Both the position numbers and the translations under genes were made by a program. The notes under the pieces are model-generated. The model searched no databases and was not told the DNA's origin. It saw nothing but the letters and a program-made list of their open reading frames with translations. This document shows positions 34,413 through 46,326 of a stretch of 64,000 nt of DNA, piece by piece. Source of the DNA: Euphorbia lathyris (lineage: Eukaryota > Streptophyta > Magnoliopsida > Malpighiales > Euphorbiaceae); assembly GCF_963576675.1 (NCBI RefSeq), contig NC_088915.1, positions 84,391,501-84,455,500 of the forward strand, written 5' to 3'. Each line of letters starts with the position of its first letter. Within the stretch, counting starts at the first letter, position 1.

Positions 34413-35955
34413 TGTTAAGCCCAAAATATACCTAAAATATCATATATAAATACGTTAAATTTACATTGAAATCGTGCTAAATATATTCATTTAGAATACT
34501 TTTACGTCTTTATTTACTTCTTTGATGCAAGGTACTTAATTATTTGGTTAAATCCAAAACGGAGCTAAAACGGAGGAAAAACCTAAATTACGTGCCAAGA
34601 ATACATATCAATCAAGAGACCGACTCAAGGGAGACAGAAGCAGCCGAGAGACGGGGAGGAAAGCCCCTATCGCGACTGAGATTTTCAGAATCTCAGTCGC
34701 GACATACGAACACCAGTCGTCGAAATTCAAAGTTTTCAACTCGCCCCTTCACCGCCTGTCGCGACTGAGATTTTCAGAATCTCATATGAGATTTTCAGAA
34801 TCTCATATGAGACAGCGAAGAATTCTGCACAGTTTTCACATGTTTAAATCCAAAAAACGCGTATGTTCGTTTGGATAAAAGTGACCCTTCACCAGCAGAC
34901 ACGACCCTTCAATTACAACCCTTCACCAACTATAAATAAGTGATCCATTTCAAGAAATCAATGTTGGATTAGATGGATTAAGGGCTATGAGAGTTGTTGT
35001 GTTGAAGAAACTCTGACTCAGAAATGAGTCAGAAAGTTAGATTACATTTCTGTGTAAACAAACTTGCTGTACACAAGTCGTTATTAGATTACTTATAAAC
35101 ACAGTAATATTAGTTTAGTTTCAAAGGTTGATCAGAGACAAGTTTTCATTCTGGTAGTGGACCTAGCGGTCTCTATTCTGAAGATTCTGCGAGAAGAACT
35201 AACGGCTGAAGCGCAAAGAGGTCTGACAAGCCTGCGGAGTTTGAGGGAAAGATTGACAACCCGGATCTCAAAGGTTTCGCTAAAATGCTATCCATGTTTC
35301 TTCTTCTCTGTTAACTTGTGAAGATTCACAATTCACTAATAATATATTTATTTCATTCAATACATTCTTCCTGTTGTTACTTTGATATTGTTCTGACAAA
35401 ATGATTTTCAAAGTGATAAATTGGTGTTTTTATTAAAACGTTTTATACTATCTTATTCATATAGAAACTTTGTTGAACACTTGAAAGAATTAGTTTTTAC
35501 GGATGATATGATCGCTAGCGCGGCTTATCGGATATAAAATACTAACTTGATTAAGGTAGAAATCTGCTCCGATCCAGAGAGATTTCTACGGTTCAAAGCC
35601 ATTTAATTGAATAAATTCCTATAATATTACATGTCAATAATCTTACCAAAGTTGTAGTTGTTTTCTTTGCTTAATGAAAATAAGTTTTATACCTTCTATT
35701 TATTCCAACTACGGAAGCATCTGTCTTGTAATCAAAATCTTAAGACAGAATTGTTCTCTAAGTTCAATATAATATTCTTATCTAATCCTAATTAATCCAA
35801 ACCAATACAATCAATTAAACGATTTTCTTAAGTTAAACCTAAAGACGTGAATAAAACTGAATTAAATAAGTTTTTAGTTAAAAAGCGTTCCCTGTGGGTT
35901 CGATATCTTTTAGTACTACAAGCGTATACCGTGCACTTGCGGAAATCGCTCAACA
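34413..35955 (+). repeat. Left LTR of the Athila-like element
   Basis: 1543 bp. A TATA box AACTATAAATAAG lies at about 34930, preceded by CCCTTCACC repeats and by hairpins built on TCGCGACTGAGATT (34670-34705), then ATCTCATATGAGA (34780-34812). Confidence 0.9.
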
Positions 35956-35961
35956 AGTTTT

Positions 35962-36057
35962 TAGCGCCGTTGCCGGGGAACCAATGATTAAGTATACAGT
36001 ATATGGTGCCATTCCCGCAATAACGCCTCAACAAGTTTTTGGCGCCGTTGCCAGGGA
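35962..36057 (+). promoter_or_regulatory. Duplicated primer binding site for tRNA-Asp
   Basis: Two sites, 35962-35979 and 36040-36057, each match the complement of the plant tRNA-Asp 3' end (TGGCGCCGTTGCCGGGGA) with one different G-to-A mismatch. They lie in a 78-bp tandem duplication that also repeats the last bases of the LTR (CTCAACA). Confidence 0.8.
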
Positions 36058-37865
36058 ACGCCAAATTTTTAACAAAAATTTATATTTTTCGTGTTTTATT
36101 CCGAACCTTGGTTTATAATATATGTATTTATTTATTTATTTTTATATAGTATTTTATTTATTGAGGATGGTCACTAGGACTAAATCCTCATTGTTATTTA
36201 ACGTTTGCAATTAGATGTTTGCAGATAAAAAATTCAAGTTTTTTCAAAGATAACCTGGAGATTTGATTATCAATGAAATTCACAGAAGGAGTCTACAGAA
36301 AAGAAATTCGGCTAGCAGATACATCATAGAAGAGAAAATTCTTGAAAAGCTTGTCAGGAACATAACAGATGGTTTTACCATAAAAAAAATTTTAATCTCT
36401 TCCCAAACACATTTACCTCTTTTCTATACACTAACCCTTCACCAAAACATCATTTCTCTTTGTACAAAAATTATTCAATTCCTCCATTACACCCACATAA
36501 TTTCTTCTTTTATCATATCATTTCCTTAAACACCTACATTTATCTCTCCAAGAAATAGCCGATCAACTTTTCTCAGACAGATATATTAGAAAGTAGGAAT
36601 GGGGAATACAGTCTTTGAAATTATCTTATCCCCCAGGAAGGAATTGTCAATTTTTACCATAGTTTCAACAGTTTCAGTTCATGCACGTAGTTCTTGTTCA
36701 TGCGCAGAACCAGAGGTTCGGGCATTTAACCGAAATCAGTAGATCCTTAAATTGAGAAAACGTAAAAAAAAAACATCCTATTTTAGGTAAGTTAGAATGG
36801 ACAGGACCATTATTTTAAATCGGTCCAGGTAATTAATTTTGTTCATAATTTTGATTCTCCTTGAGAATTCTTAAGGTTTATCACATTTTTTTTTAGTTCT
36901 TTTTAGTTTTTGTATTTTAATCTTTACATTTTATTTTAGTTTAATTTTTATATTCATCTTTAGTTTAGCAATAATGTTTAGATTAGAAATAAAAAAAATT
37001 CATTGCAAGATATTGAAAATATGCTATGTATCTTAAATATTTGTACTTAATGAGGAAAGTGTCTTTAGATTTAAAGAAATCTCAATTGAATTTAAATCAC
37101 ACATAATTTAAGTTTCTGATTGTATAGAGATTTTTAAACAAATCTCTACAGTGATTTTTATTTGACGTTTTATAAATTTCTGAACTTACTGAGAATTTTT
37201 AATTCTCAACTAAGATTTTAAAGTTCTCTATATAACTAGAGAGGACCAATGCAAAGCATTCCTTGCCAATGGGCAAGATGTATCGCGATAGATATTCCAA
37301 TTTCTCGACTATGACACGCATAATTTTCAATAAGATATCTTTTGTTCTATGAAAATTAATTTATTTCGTTTTCATATTTTTTTTTTTTAGTTTTTCTTAT
37401 TATATGTTCATAATTTTTATTTTTCTTTCTTTTTAATTTAATTTATTTTTATTTTAATTTTTAGGTTAATTTAGTTTTTGTTTTTATTTTTATTTATTTT
37501 TATTTTTGAATTTGTGTACAAATAAGGTTTTGTAAAATTAAATTCTAATCTAGTCATGTTTTGAAAATTTTCATTAAGTGTTAAGTGTTTTTTGAGATTT
37601 CGGAAATCTCAGTTGAGATTTTCTGTATTTTAACATTTTGAAATAACTGTAAGGGATTACAGACATCTGATTTCAAAAATTATGTCAGTTAAATCCAAGA
37701 GGTATCATTTTGACATCTTTTATTTTTAAACAGACACAACATTTCACTTATGAATCTTATATATTCCTGTAGGCTCAGAATTATTCCATTTCATTTCATC
37801 CTTCAGAATTCTGAATTTCTTTCTTCAATTCTTAAATCCTACAGACACCATCTTATCTCACAAAC
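36058..37865. other. 5' leader of the Athila-like element, no gene recognised
   Basis: Strongly AT-rich with T-rich runs (36880-37000, 37370-37510). It contains GAGATTTCGGAAATCTCAG-type small hairpins near 37598-37625. The short open frame at 36263-36529 shows nothing recognisable. No gag domain was found. Confidence 0.6.
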
Positions 37866-38807
37866 ATGACCAAATCTCTGAAAAATGCTAGGAAGAACAC
37901 TTCTGCTCGTAGCAAGCGTGTTGATATCTCTTCACGCTATAGAGCATGGTTTCCCATCTACAATGAGGATGAGGGAAAACGATATTTGCAGTTTAGATAT
38001 GCACAATTTTGTGGCATGCTGTATCTGGACGAGTTCCTGAACGAAGAACTCGGGATAAGCGATGACATAAATCGCTATCTGACAAATTTGGGATAAACCA
38101 AGTTTGCTTCCATGAAGTTTCCTATAGTTGGGAATTGGGTTCTAGAGTTTCTATCTACCGTTCGGTTCGTCAATAAGAGGCGTGTTCGTCTCAGTTTTCG
38201 ATGTGAGGGTAAGATATTCACTTTTGGATATCCTGAACTTCATAATTGGTTTGGTTTTCCACCACAGGACACCACTCCACACCATCCTGGCAGAGATATG
38301 ACTTCTACAGATATCTGGAGAATGTTGACGGGATTTTGGAGATTCAATCCAAGTCTTGCCTACAACAAATCAATAAATTCTAACTCCATGTTGCTTCTTC
38401 ACAAATTTCTCTGTCATAGTCTATTTGGCCGAGTCAGAAGTAGTGTCATCCAGGACACAGATTTGTATGTGCTAGGTGATATTTTCCAAGGTAACACAGT
38501 TAATTCCTCAAAGATTTTGATGGAGGGATTAGTTGCCGCTTTCCGTTCGAAGAATCGGACAATAGGGTTTGGGAATATTATATGTGGAATCATTCTGGAT
38601 TCCGAGGGATCAGTTTCTGTTCCTTGGACTGATAAGGAACCATTTCCCATAATGAATTACGAGTTTTTGGAAAATGAGGGACTTGTAAAAAGAGTTTTTC
38701 ATTCTGGTCCACAATTTCTTTCTCCTGAAGAAAGACAAATCTTCATACAAGCGAAGATTGACAGGGCCACTGTACGTCGTATTCCGATTCATAAGGATAC
38801 TATTTGA
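37866..38807 (+). pseudogene. Athila-type ORF, first paralogue, one in-frame stop
   Basis: A single frame from 37866 to 38807 (313 codons) is broken by TAA at 38094-38096, where its paralogue has a Trp codon. The protein contains SMKFPIVGNWVLEFL, FGYPELHNWFGFPPQD, FLCHSLFGRVRSS and a short C-terminus. It aligns throughout with the intact protein at 39535-40656 and has no acidic tail. It resembles the uncharacterised non-pol ORF-1 proteins of Athila elements. I see no catalytic motif. Function is unknown. Confidence 0.6.
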
Positions 38808-39201
38808 TTTTCTGTTGTTTGTTTGTAAATAGTGAGCATATGATTAATGTTTTAATACATAGATGTTTTTCTGTACATATGTAATAAGGTGTTTTATTGT
38901 ATTTCCTTTGATTATGATTAATAAAGTGCATTAATTCTTTAATTCATTTCTTTTAATTAAGGAACAACCTTTGGTTTTCCTTCAATTTAATGTTTCAGTT
39001 TTGTTTATTTCAGTTTCAGGAATTACTACTTAGCATTAATGTCACTTAATTACAAGAGGAGTTGAATTAATCATGTTAAAATTGTCAAAACAGTCCAATT
39101 TTTACCCAGAAATTCCAGTGTCTCAGTTGAGATTCTGAAATCTCGGTTGAGACAGCAAAAGGAGTAAATTTTCAGCGAATTTCAGCCCCCTGCATACTTG
39201 C

Positions 39202-39238
39202 TGTCGCGACTGAGATTTTGAAAATCTCAGTCGCGACA
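39202..39238. repeat. Perfect 18-bp-arm palindrome between the two Athila-type ORFs
   Basis: TGTCGCGACTGAGATTTT, one G, then its exact complement. The same core occurs in both LTRs, and a weaker TCTCAGTTGAGATT version lies at 39118-39152. Confidence 0.85.
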
Positions 39239-39534
39239 CGCGGATGCTAAGACGGGATTTGGACGGATTTTTGCACTATTTCCTATTTCTACTCTAATTA
39301 CTTACCTATTCATATATCCTAATCAATACCTACTTCTTACACCTATTTATATCACCTCTATTTACACCAATCAATCATCTTTTACTCTTCCCAAAACCAA
39401 GATTCACTCACCTTTCCCATAAATCTTTACCATATTCATCTTCTTCTTCCTTAAATCACCACCATTATCTTTTACTCTTCCTTTCATTCTTTCATATTTT
39501 CTTCATCTCTTTCACCAAATTTCATAAACAAAAA

Positions 39535-40656
39535 ATGCCTAGACAAAAGACCGTTGCTAACAAAACTAAAGCCACTGAAGTCAATCGATTACGTGTTCAA
39601 TATGGCGCACCGTTCGATATTGCGACGGAGGCCGAAGGACGAAAATTTCGCCGTTTTTCTAATAGCGAAGTGGTGTTCGTCGACATGCCTTTCCTTGACA
39701 CCGAAACGGTAAACATATTTTCTTTTACCGACCGTATTGATGAATATCTGTCCGTTCTTGGTTGGACACGATTTTCTAGTATGCGTTTTCCTAGTACTAA
39801 ATCGCATATTTTAGAATTTTTGGTAACTCTAACTTATGATAAGAAGAAAGGTATTATCTCTTTTCGAAATAATGGGATTCGTTTTGAAGTCGGGTATGCG
39901 GCAATGAACCGATGGTTTGGTTTTCCTACTAGAGATTTTTATTCTAAATCAAAGACTTTTAATGCACACACGGTTTGGCAATCTTTAACCGACTTAGATG
40001 TTTTTCATCCGAAGAACACTTCTAGTAAATTACTTAAGGATAATTGTATCTTTTTCTTTCACAACTTTTTATCCTTTTCTTTATTTGGTCGGGTTGAAAG
40101 TTCAAAGGTGCAAGTCCGTGATTTGTTTGTGTTGGATAGTATTTTTAAGAGTTTGACCATTGATAGTTTTGAGATGATATTTACTACTTTAGTTCGAGCT
40201 TCCAAGTCCCGTAATAAGCAAGTGTCAATGGGTAATTTAATTACCGGTATTGTTTTGGGTGCTCGGGGTGAATTAGCGGATTATCAAAATATGCCTCATG
40301 TTGGTTTGCCTTCCTTGGATATTACGGCACTTCAAAGAGCCAATTTATTGAAGAAATTGGGACCACCCGCATTTGTCTCCTATGAAGATCGTACAAGACG
40401 TGTTTTTGCTCCATTGGGTGGTGAAGCTTCAAGTTCACACGGTTTAGGTGCCCAAGATGATGATGAGGAGGATGATGAGGAATTTGATGAAGAAGAGGAG
40501 GAGGAGAATGTTGATGTTCTTGATCAAGAGCAAGCAAATGTGGAACCGAATGTTGAAGAGCAAGTTGGTTGGCAACGTGTTTTGACACAAATGAACGAGC
40601 ATAACCGTCACATGAATTTGCGGTTAGATGAAGTCATTGCCACAATACCGAAATGA
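39535..40656 (+). CDS. Athila-type ORF, second paralogue, intact 373 residues
   Basis: An open frame from ATG 39535 to TGA 40654-40656. A basic N-terminus (MPRQKTVANKTK) precedes a globular region with LGWTRFSSMRFPSTK, VGYAAMNRWFGFPTRD, LSFSLFGRVESSKVQVRDLF and GNLITGIVLGARGE. An acidic tail of Asp/Glu (about residues 305-330) and a short helix follow. A pyrimidine- and CA-rich leader (39300-39534) with CTATTTATATCACC about 190 bp upstream suggests an internal promoter. It is paralogous to the ORF at 37866. It may be an Athila ORF-1 relative; no enzymatic motif is seen. It is one of very few uninterrupted TE genes here. Confidence 0.6.
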   Translation: MPRQKTVANKTKATEVNRLRVQYGAPFDIATEAEGRKFRRFSNSEVVFVDMPFLDTETVNIFSFTDRIDEYLSVLGWTRFSSMRFPSTKSHILEFLVTLTYDKKKGIISFRNNGIRFEVGYAAMNRWFGFPTRDFYSKSKTFNAHTVWQSLTDLDVFHPKNTSSKLLKDNCIFFFHNFLSFSLFGRVESSKVQVRDLFVLDSIFKSLTIDSFEMIFTTLVRASKSRNKQVSMGNLITGIVLGARGELADYQNMPHVGLPSLDITALQRANLLKKLGPPAFVSYEDRTRRVFAPLGGEASSSHGLGAQDDDEEDDEEFDEEEEEENVDVLDQEQANVEPNVEEQVGWQRVLTQMNEHNRHMNLRLDEVIATIPK

Positions 40657-42289
40657 GTTCGAGGATAAACACGGTGGATTCTAATATCACTACGTTGAGA
40701 CGTGAGCACAAATCTACTCGTCGCCGGTTGCTATCTTTCTTCCGACGCCAAGGAGTTGCGACTACGCCATCACCACCGAGTTCACCTTGATAGGTTTTAT
40801 CCTTCCTCTCTTTAACTCATTTTCGTTATTATGTTTTGTTAAGTTTGGCTAAGTTTGGTACAATATTTCTAATTATGTTTGGTACAATCATTTTTATTAT
40901 TCTGTTTGAATGTTATCGTACTATATTTTTCAATTCTAATTCGTATGGTTTATTTCGTACTATTTTTCGTGTTTTATCAATTTTTGTACCAATGAGGACA
41001 TGGTCCAAATTAAGCGTGGGAGGAGATATTTCATATTCATTTTTACTTTTAAGTACGGATGAATGCAACGAATGAGAATGATTGTTATTCAAGTTTAAGT
41101 AGAGTATATAATGCAACATTTTCAAAACAGAAATGCAACATTTTTCAAAAATAATAGCAATTTTTCATAAACGTAAATTTTTTGTTAACTATATATTTCA
41201 TATGTTTCAAACAATTTAACTTTCAAAAATAATGTTAAGCATATTTTAAGGTTATCATTATTGTTAGAAATAATATTTCTATACGGGCAATATTTTTACA
41301 AATATTTTTACAAATCTCCGATACGATTTTATCAAAAACGTCTCGAGTGAATGTATATAAGTAAAATTTCTTTAGTTTCAAATCTCTATTTTATATCATG
41401 AGTACATGATAAATATAAATTTTATTTTCAATTTTCAATTAGGTTTATAGGCATAAATCAAACTAACAACTTTAGCTTTTTAGCTCGGTATGATTTTTCG
41501 TCTTACATTAAAAACCAATTGAAGTTTTTAAGGAAACTTTAGCCATAATACATGTTGAATTTCAAGTCAATATAGGATGAATGTGCTATTTTTTTCTTTT
41601 CCCAATTTACAATTTTCATTTTTATAACTCGTGTTAATTCAATCAAGTAGTCGTATTCTTAACTTTTGGCCACGATTGAGACCAACCTTATCACAATCGA
41701 GGTATGAAAGGGAAGAACATTAAGTACCGTTTACTTTTGGCCACGATTGCGACCACCCTTATCACGGTCGAGGTATGAAAGGAACGTTAGAAATTAAAGC
41801 AAAATTAAACGTGTTTAAAGTTTTAAGTAACGATTGCGTCCACCCATGACATAGTCGGTACCTCTTAAACGAACACAAAAGCAAATTAATTCATATAAAG
41901 TCACGGACGAGACCACCCTTATCACGGGCATGACTAAGCAAATATATTAAACCTAAGTCCTTAATAAATCTACATTTGTAATAGTTTAGGTTTGGGAAAG
42001 GAAATTTTGTGCTTTGAAATGCCTTGAGACGAAAGATTCGAAAACATGCGTGCTTACACCGTCCCGAATGCTTCAATATAAAAATTGAAATACAAGACGA
42101 ATAATATATCTCTTTTACACTAGCTAGTTTGATAGTTTGCGTATAAATTTACCATGAAAAGTTTATCTTTTGGTTTAACTAATTTAAAGAGGAATATATG
42201 GATATATGTTCTATTTATAAAGAGATTGATTAAAGAATAAATTTAGTGAAATTTTGCTCGGGACTAGCAAAAGCTTAAGTGTGGGAGTT
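40657..42289. other. 3' region of the Athila-like element with a tandem repeat and polypurine tract
   Basis: No gene recognised. At 41660-41935 a unit of about 75 bp containing GGCCACGATTG-GACCA, CCTTATCACGGTCGAGGTAT and GAAAGG is present about three times with decay. The segment ends with AAGCTTAAGTGTGGGAGTT, the polypurine tract, directly before the right LTR at 42290. Confidence 0.6.
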
Positions 42290-43832
42290 TGTTAAGCCCA
42301 AAATATACCTAAAATATCATATATAAATACGTTAAATTTACATTGAAATCGTGCTAAATATATTCATTTAGAATACTTTTACGTCTTTATTTACTTCTTT
42401 GATGCAAGGTACTTAATTATTTGGTTAAATCCAAATAGGAGCTAAAACGGAGGAAAAACCTAAATTACGTGCCAAGAATACATATCAATCAGAAGACCGA
42501 CTAAAGGGAGACAGAAGCAGCCGAGAGACGGGGAGGAAAGCCCCTGTCGCGACTGAGATTTTTAGAATCTCAGTCGCGACATACGAACACCAGTCGTCGA
42601 AATTCAAAGTTTTCAGCTCGCCCCTTCACCCCCTATCGCGACTGAGATTTTCAGAATCTCATATGAGATTTTCAGAATCTCATATGAGACAGCGAAGAAT
42701 TCTGCACAGTTTTCACATGTTTAAATCCAAAAAACACGTCTGTTCGTTTGGATAAAATCGACCCTTCACCAGCGGACACGACCCTTCAATTACAACCCTT
42801 CACCAACTATAAATAAGTGATCCATTTCAAGAAATCAATGTTGGATTAGATGAATTAAGGGTTATGAGAGTTGTTATGTTGAAGAAACTCTGACTCAGAA
42901 ATGAGTCAGAAAGTTAGATTACATTTCTGTGTAAACAAACTTGCTATACACAAGTCGTTATTAGATTAGTTATAAACACAGTAATATTAGTTTAGTTTCA
43001 AAGGTTGATCAGAGACAAGTTTTCATTCTGGTAGTGGACCTAGCGGTCTCTATTCCGAAGATTCAGTGAGAAGAACTAACGGCTGAAGCGCAAAGAGGTC
43101 TGACAAGCCTGTGGAGTTTTAGGGAAAGATTGACAACCCGGATCTCAAAGGTTTCGCTAAAATGCTATCCATGTTTCTTCTTCTATGTTAACTTGTGAAG
43201 ATTCACGATTCACTAATAATATATTTATTTCATTCAATACATTCTTCTTGTTGTTACTTTGATATTGTTCTGATAAAATGATTTTCAAAGTGATAAATTG
43301 GTGTTTTTATTAAAACGTTTTATACTATCTTATTCATATAGAAACTTTGTTGAACACTTGAAAGAATTAGTTTTTACGGATGATATGATCGCTAGCGCGG
43401 CTTATCGGATATAAAATACTAACTTGATTAAGGTAGAAATCTGCTCCGATCCAGAGAGATTTCTACGGTTTAAAGCCATTTAATTGAATAAATTCCTATA
43501 TTATTACATGTCCATAATCTTACCAAAGTTATAGTTGTTTTCTTTGCTTGATGAAAATAAGTTTTATACCTTCTATTTATTCCAACTACGGAAGCATCTG
43601 TCTTGTAATCAAAATCTCAAGACAGAATTATTCTCTAAGTTCAATATAATATTCTTATCTAATCCTAATTAATCCAAACCAATACAATCAATTAAACGAT
43701 TTTCTTAAGTTAAACCTAAAGACGTGAATAAAACTGAATTAAATAAGTTTTTAGTTAAAAAGCGTTCCCTGTGGGTTTGATATCTTTTATTACTACAAGC
43801 GTATACCGTGCACTTGCGGAAATCGCTCAACA
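42290..43832 (+). repeat. Right LTR of the Athila-like element
   Basis: 1543 bp, same ends and length as the left LTR, with mostly transition differences. It is followed by the target duplication CTCTC and then Tat A sequence. Confidence 0.9.
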
Positions 43833-44115
43833 CTCTCCTATCTTTGAGGAGAAGGTAGATATGTTATGACAGCGTTCTCTACCATGAAAATGCTTTTGTT
43901 GCCTCCCCATTTTTGAATCTGGAATATTTATATTTCTGCAAAAAGATACTTAAGAAGAAAATCGCAAATGAAAATTTCTCTTTATTGAATGGCGATTCAC
44001 CTTATTACAGCAAATTGGTCTCATGTATGAGCCTCATTAAAACCTCTAATAAGAAAAACCACATGGGATAAAACCTTACTATAGGAAAAAGAGTACTCAA
44101 GACCTGGATTACATT

Positions 44116-44820
44116 TTACTCTCTGATGAAGTATTTGCGGAGGTTCTGGATATTCCATGTCCATGGTAATGTGTTCCCCTCCATGTCTTGAATCTTAAAG
44201 GTGGCGGGTCCCACCTTAGTGACTATCTTGTATGGTCCCGTCCATGTGACTCCCAACTTTCCTTTGCCCTCCATGGATTGAATTTTGTCAGCTTTTCGGA
44301 GCACCAAATCTCCCTGATTTAGATCCACTAGCTTAGCGTGTCTATCATGATAAGCTGCAATCCTTTGCTTGTATGCAGCGATCCTGACATACGCCTTTTC
44401 TCTTTTTGCCTCCAGTTGATCGAGACTTTCCCTCAACCTCTTATCGTTCTTGTCCTCATAATAGAATAGAACTCTATCGCTAGGGATTTGGATTTCTATG
44501 GGAATTACAGCTTCTACGCCATAGGAGAGGGCGAACGACGTTTCACCTGTTGCTGTTCGAGGAGTGGTTCTGTATGCCCATAGGACATTCATCAGTTGAT
44601 CCGCCCACTTTTTGTTATGTTCCCACAACCTCTTTTTTATGCCCTTGACGATTGTCCGATTTGTAACTTCAGTCATTCCATTGGATTGAGGGTAGTATAC
44701 GGAGGCAAACCTGTTCTGAATGCCTTGACTTTCGCAAAATGCTTTAAACTCCCCACAATTAAACTGCGTCCCATTGTCAGTGATAATTGTGTGGGGGACT
44801 CCGAATCTATCGACGATGTT
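44116..44820 (-). pseudogene. Tat A integrase, C-terminal half
   Basis: Minus-strand translation joins NIVDRFGVPHTIITDNGTQF (catalytic D), PQSNGMTEVTNRT (catalytic E region), VLWAYRTTPRTATGETSF and VTWTGPYKIVTKVG. The frame stops at 44116 after NLRKYFIRE. These are the core and C-terminal domain of a Tat-type gypsy integrase. Its N-terminal part is at 52075-52611, separated by the copia element at 44821-52074; the split codons rejoin through the ATGTT/ATATT target duplication. Confidence 0.85.
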
Positions 44821-45298
44821 TGTTTAGAAATCTTAGATTTCATAATAATATTAGACAAACATAAATGCCTAGATGTTTGAATAAGATGACTTTCACAAAC
44901 ATTTAATAACAGTCAGAAGAGCGTACCTTGATCCATGACGATTACAATCGAGTTCTTCTGGAATCACGAGAATTGTGTTTCTCTCACTTAACCCTTTAGA
45001 CTTTACAAATTTTTTAGATGGAGAGAAATGACTTTTTGATAAGTTAGAGAGAGGACCAATTCTGATTTATGTTCTATAAATATTCCTTCCATCAATGTAT
45101 CTCTTCATCCATAAGGTACATTTTCATTAATGAACCAATAGGATTCAACGTACCTTTTGGTTAATCAAACATGATGATTGATCGTACCCTTACGTGAACT
45201 GACCAATAGGATTTATTGTTTTATTTTATTAAAGCATATAAGTATATAATATAGTAGGACCATATTCTAACTTGATGTAAATTATGGAAAATCCAACA

Positions 45299-46326
45299 TT
45301 CTCCCACTTGGTCCATGTGAAATTATATATTATGGGAGTTAGTTTTGAAGAGAACCGTTCCACAGGAAGAAAAAATAACTTCCATCTTCATCTCTCTTCT
45401 TCTCTTCTCTTTGTGTATTAAAGTCCCTGTTTTGTTGATCTACTACAAGGAGGATAAAGGAAGTTTGTCTTCCTTTTTCCTCCTTCTACCGGGTTAGATT
45501 TTTGTAATTTTTGTTATTATTGTTTTTTGTTTTATCTATATCATATATTTTATCGGATCTTCTTTATCCGTTTGAATTGTATCTGCTCTCTATTATTCCG
45601 TCGTTTATACCTTTCTTGGATTTAGCAAGAGCGGAAATGGTTTATCTTATCCGTGGATCAATAAATCTACGTGGTTGCAACAACAAAAAAGACTTAGATC
45701 CGAATGTTCGGAATGGCTTAAAAGATGAAATTTGGTTTGCAGATGCTTTTCTACAGATTTCGATTTACGAAAAGTATATGGTATATTGTTGTTTGATGTT
45801 TTTTATACCTTTTATGGTTTTCTTTGCTCTTTGTAGTCTTTTTAATTCCTTCGTGGATCTTGTATTGGCTTTAGCCTTTACTTGTGTGAAGTTTAATTCT
45901 TTGTATTTTGCTTGTTGTACTTCTTCTATCATGTAATGAAAATACAAGCATTTTTCTCAAAAAAAAAACAAACATAAGGCGCGCATTAAAAATAAATCCA
46001 TTATCATACTGGTCACAACATAAAGTCATTGTTAAGCAATAAGACTAATAAGGATCATAGCGGTTGTATGTCAGTTTATCGACATAGTCCCTTCCATGTA
46101 TCACAATATAAATCTTATACTCAAAATGAATTATAATAAGGTTTTCATGATGGTCCAACAATAATGTCTTTGTTAGAGACTATATCCTGTTTAATGCCCA
46201 TAATGCATTCATGTATATATACTATTCATAAGAAACATGATATAAAAATTTATATCAGAAACAATATGTAAATGAGCTCATAGTGTCAAATACATTATAT
46301 CATAAAATATAATTATAACATCATCA
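45299..46326. other. Copia 3' untranslated region: polypurine tract and a possible poly(A)-tailed insertion
   Basis: Minus-strand CCAAGTGGGAGAA (45299-45311) is the polypurine tract. From about 45340 to 45970 the plus strand ends with TGTAATGAAAATACAAGC, TTTTTCTC and a run of A, as the 3' end of a LINE or SINE would. I could not find a target duplication or conserved boxes. The open frame at 45511-45936 has no recognisable domain. Confidence 0.45.

Larger units (their letters stand above)
34413..43832 (+). mobile_element. Non-autonomous Athila-like LTR element (9420 bp) with two related ORFs and no pol
   Basis: LTRs are 34413-35955 and 42290-43832, both 1543 bp, starting TGTTAAGCCC and ending TCGCTCAACA. 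The target duplication CTCTC is perfect (34408-34412, 43833-43837). A primer site complementary to tRNA-Asp follows the left LTR, and a purine-rich AAGTGTGGGAGTT precedes the right LTR. By hand count the LTRs differ at roughly 40 positions (about 97%). The interior has two open frames related to each other, but no gag zinc finger, protease, reverse transcriptase or integrase. The element therefore depends on others (LARD-like). Confidence 0.9.

Noticed and set aside
45511..45936. 141-codon plus-strand frame in the copia 3' region
   Set aside because: It is hydrophobic by T-richness, has no recognisable domain and lies in a probable non-coding poly(A)-tailed insertion.
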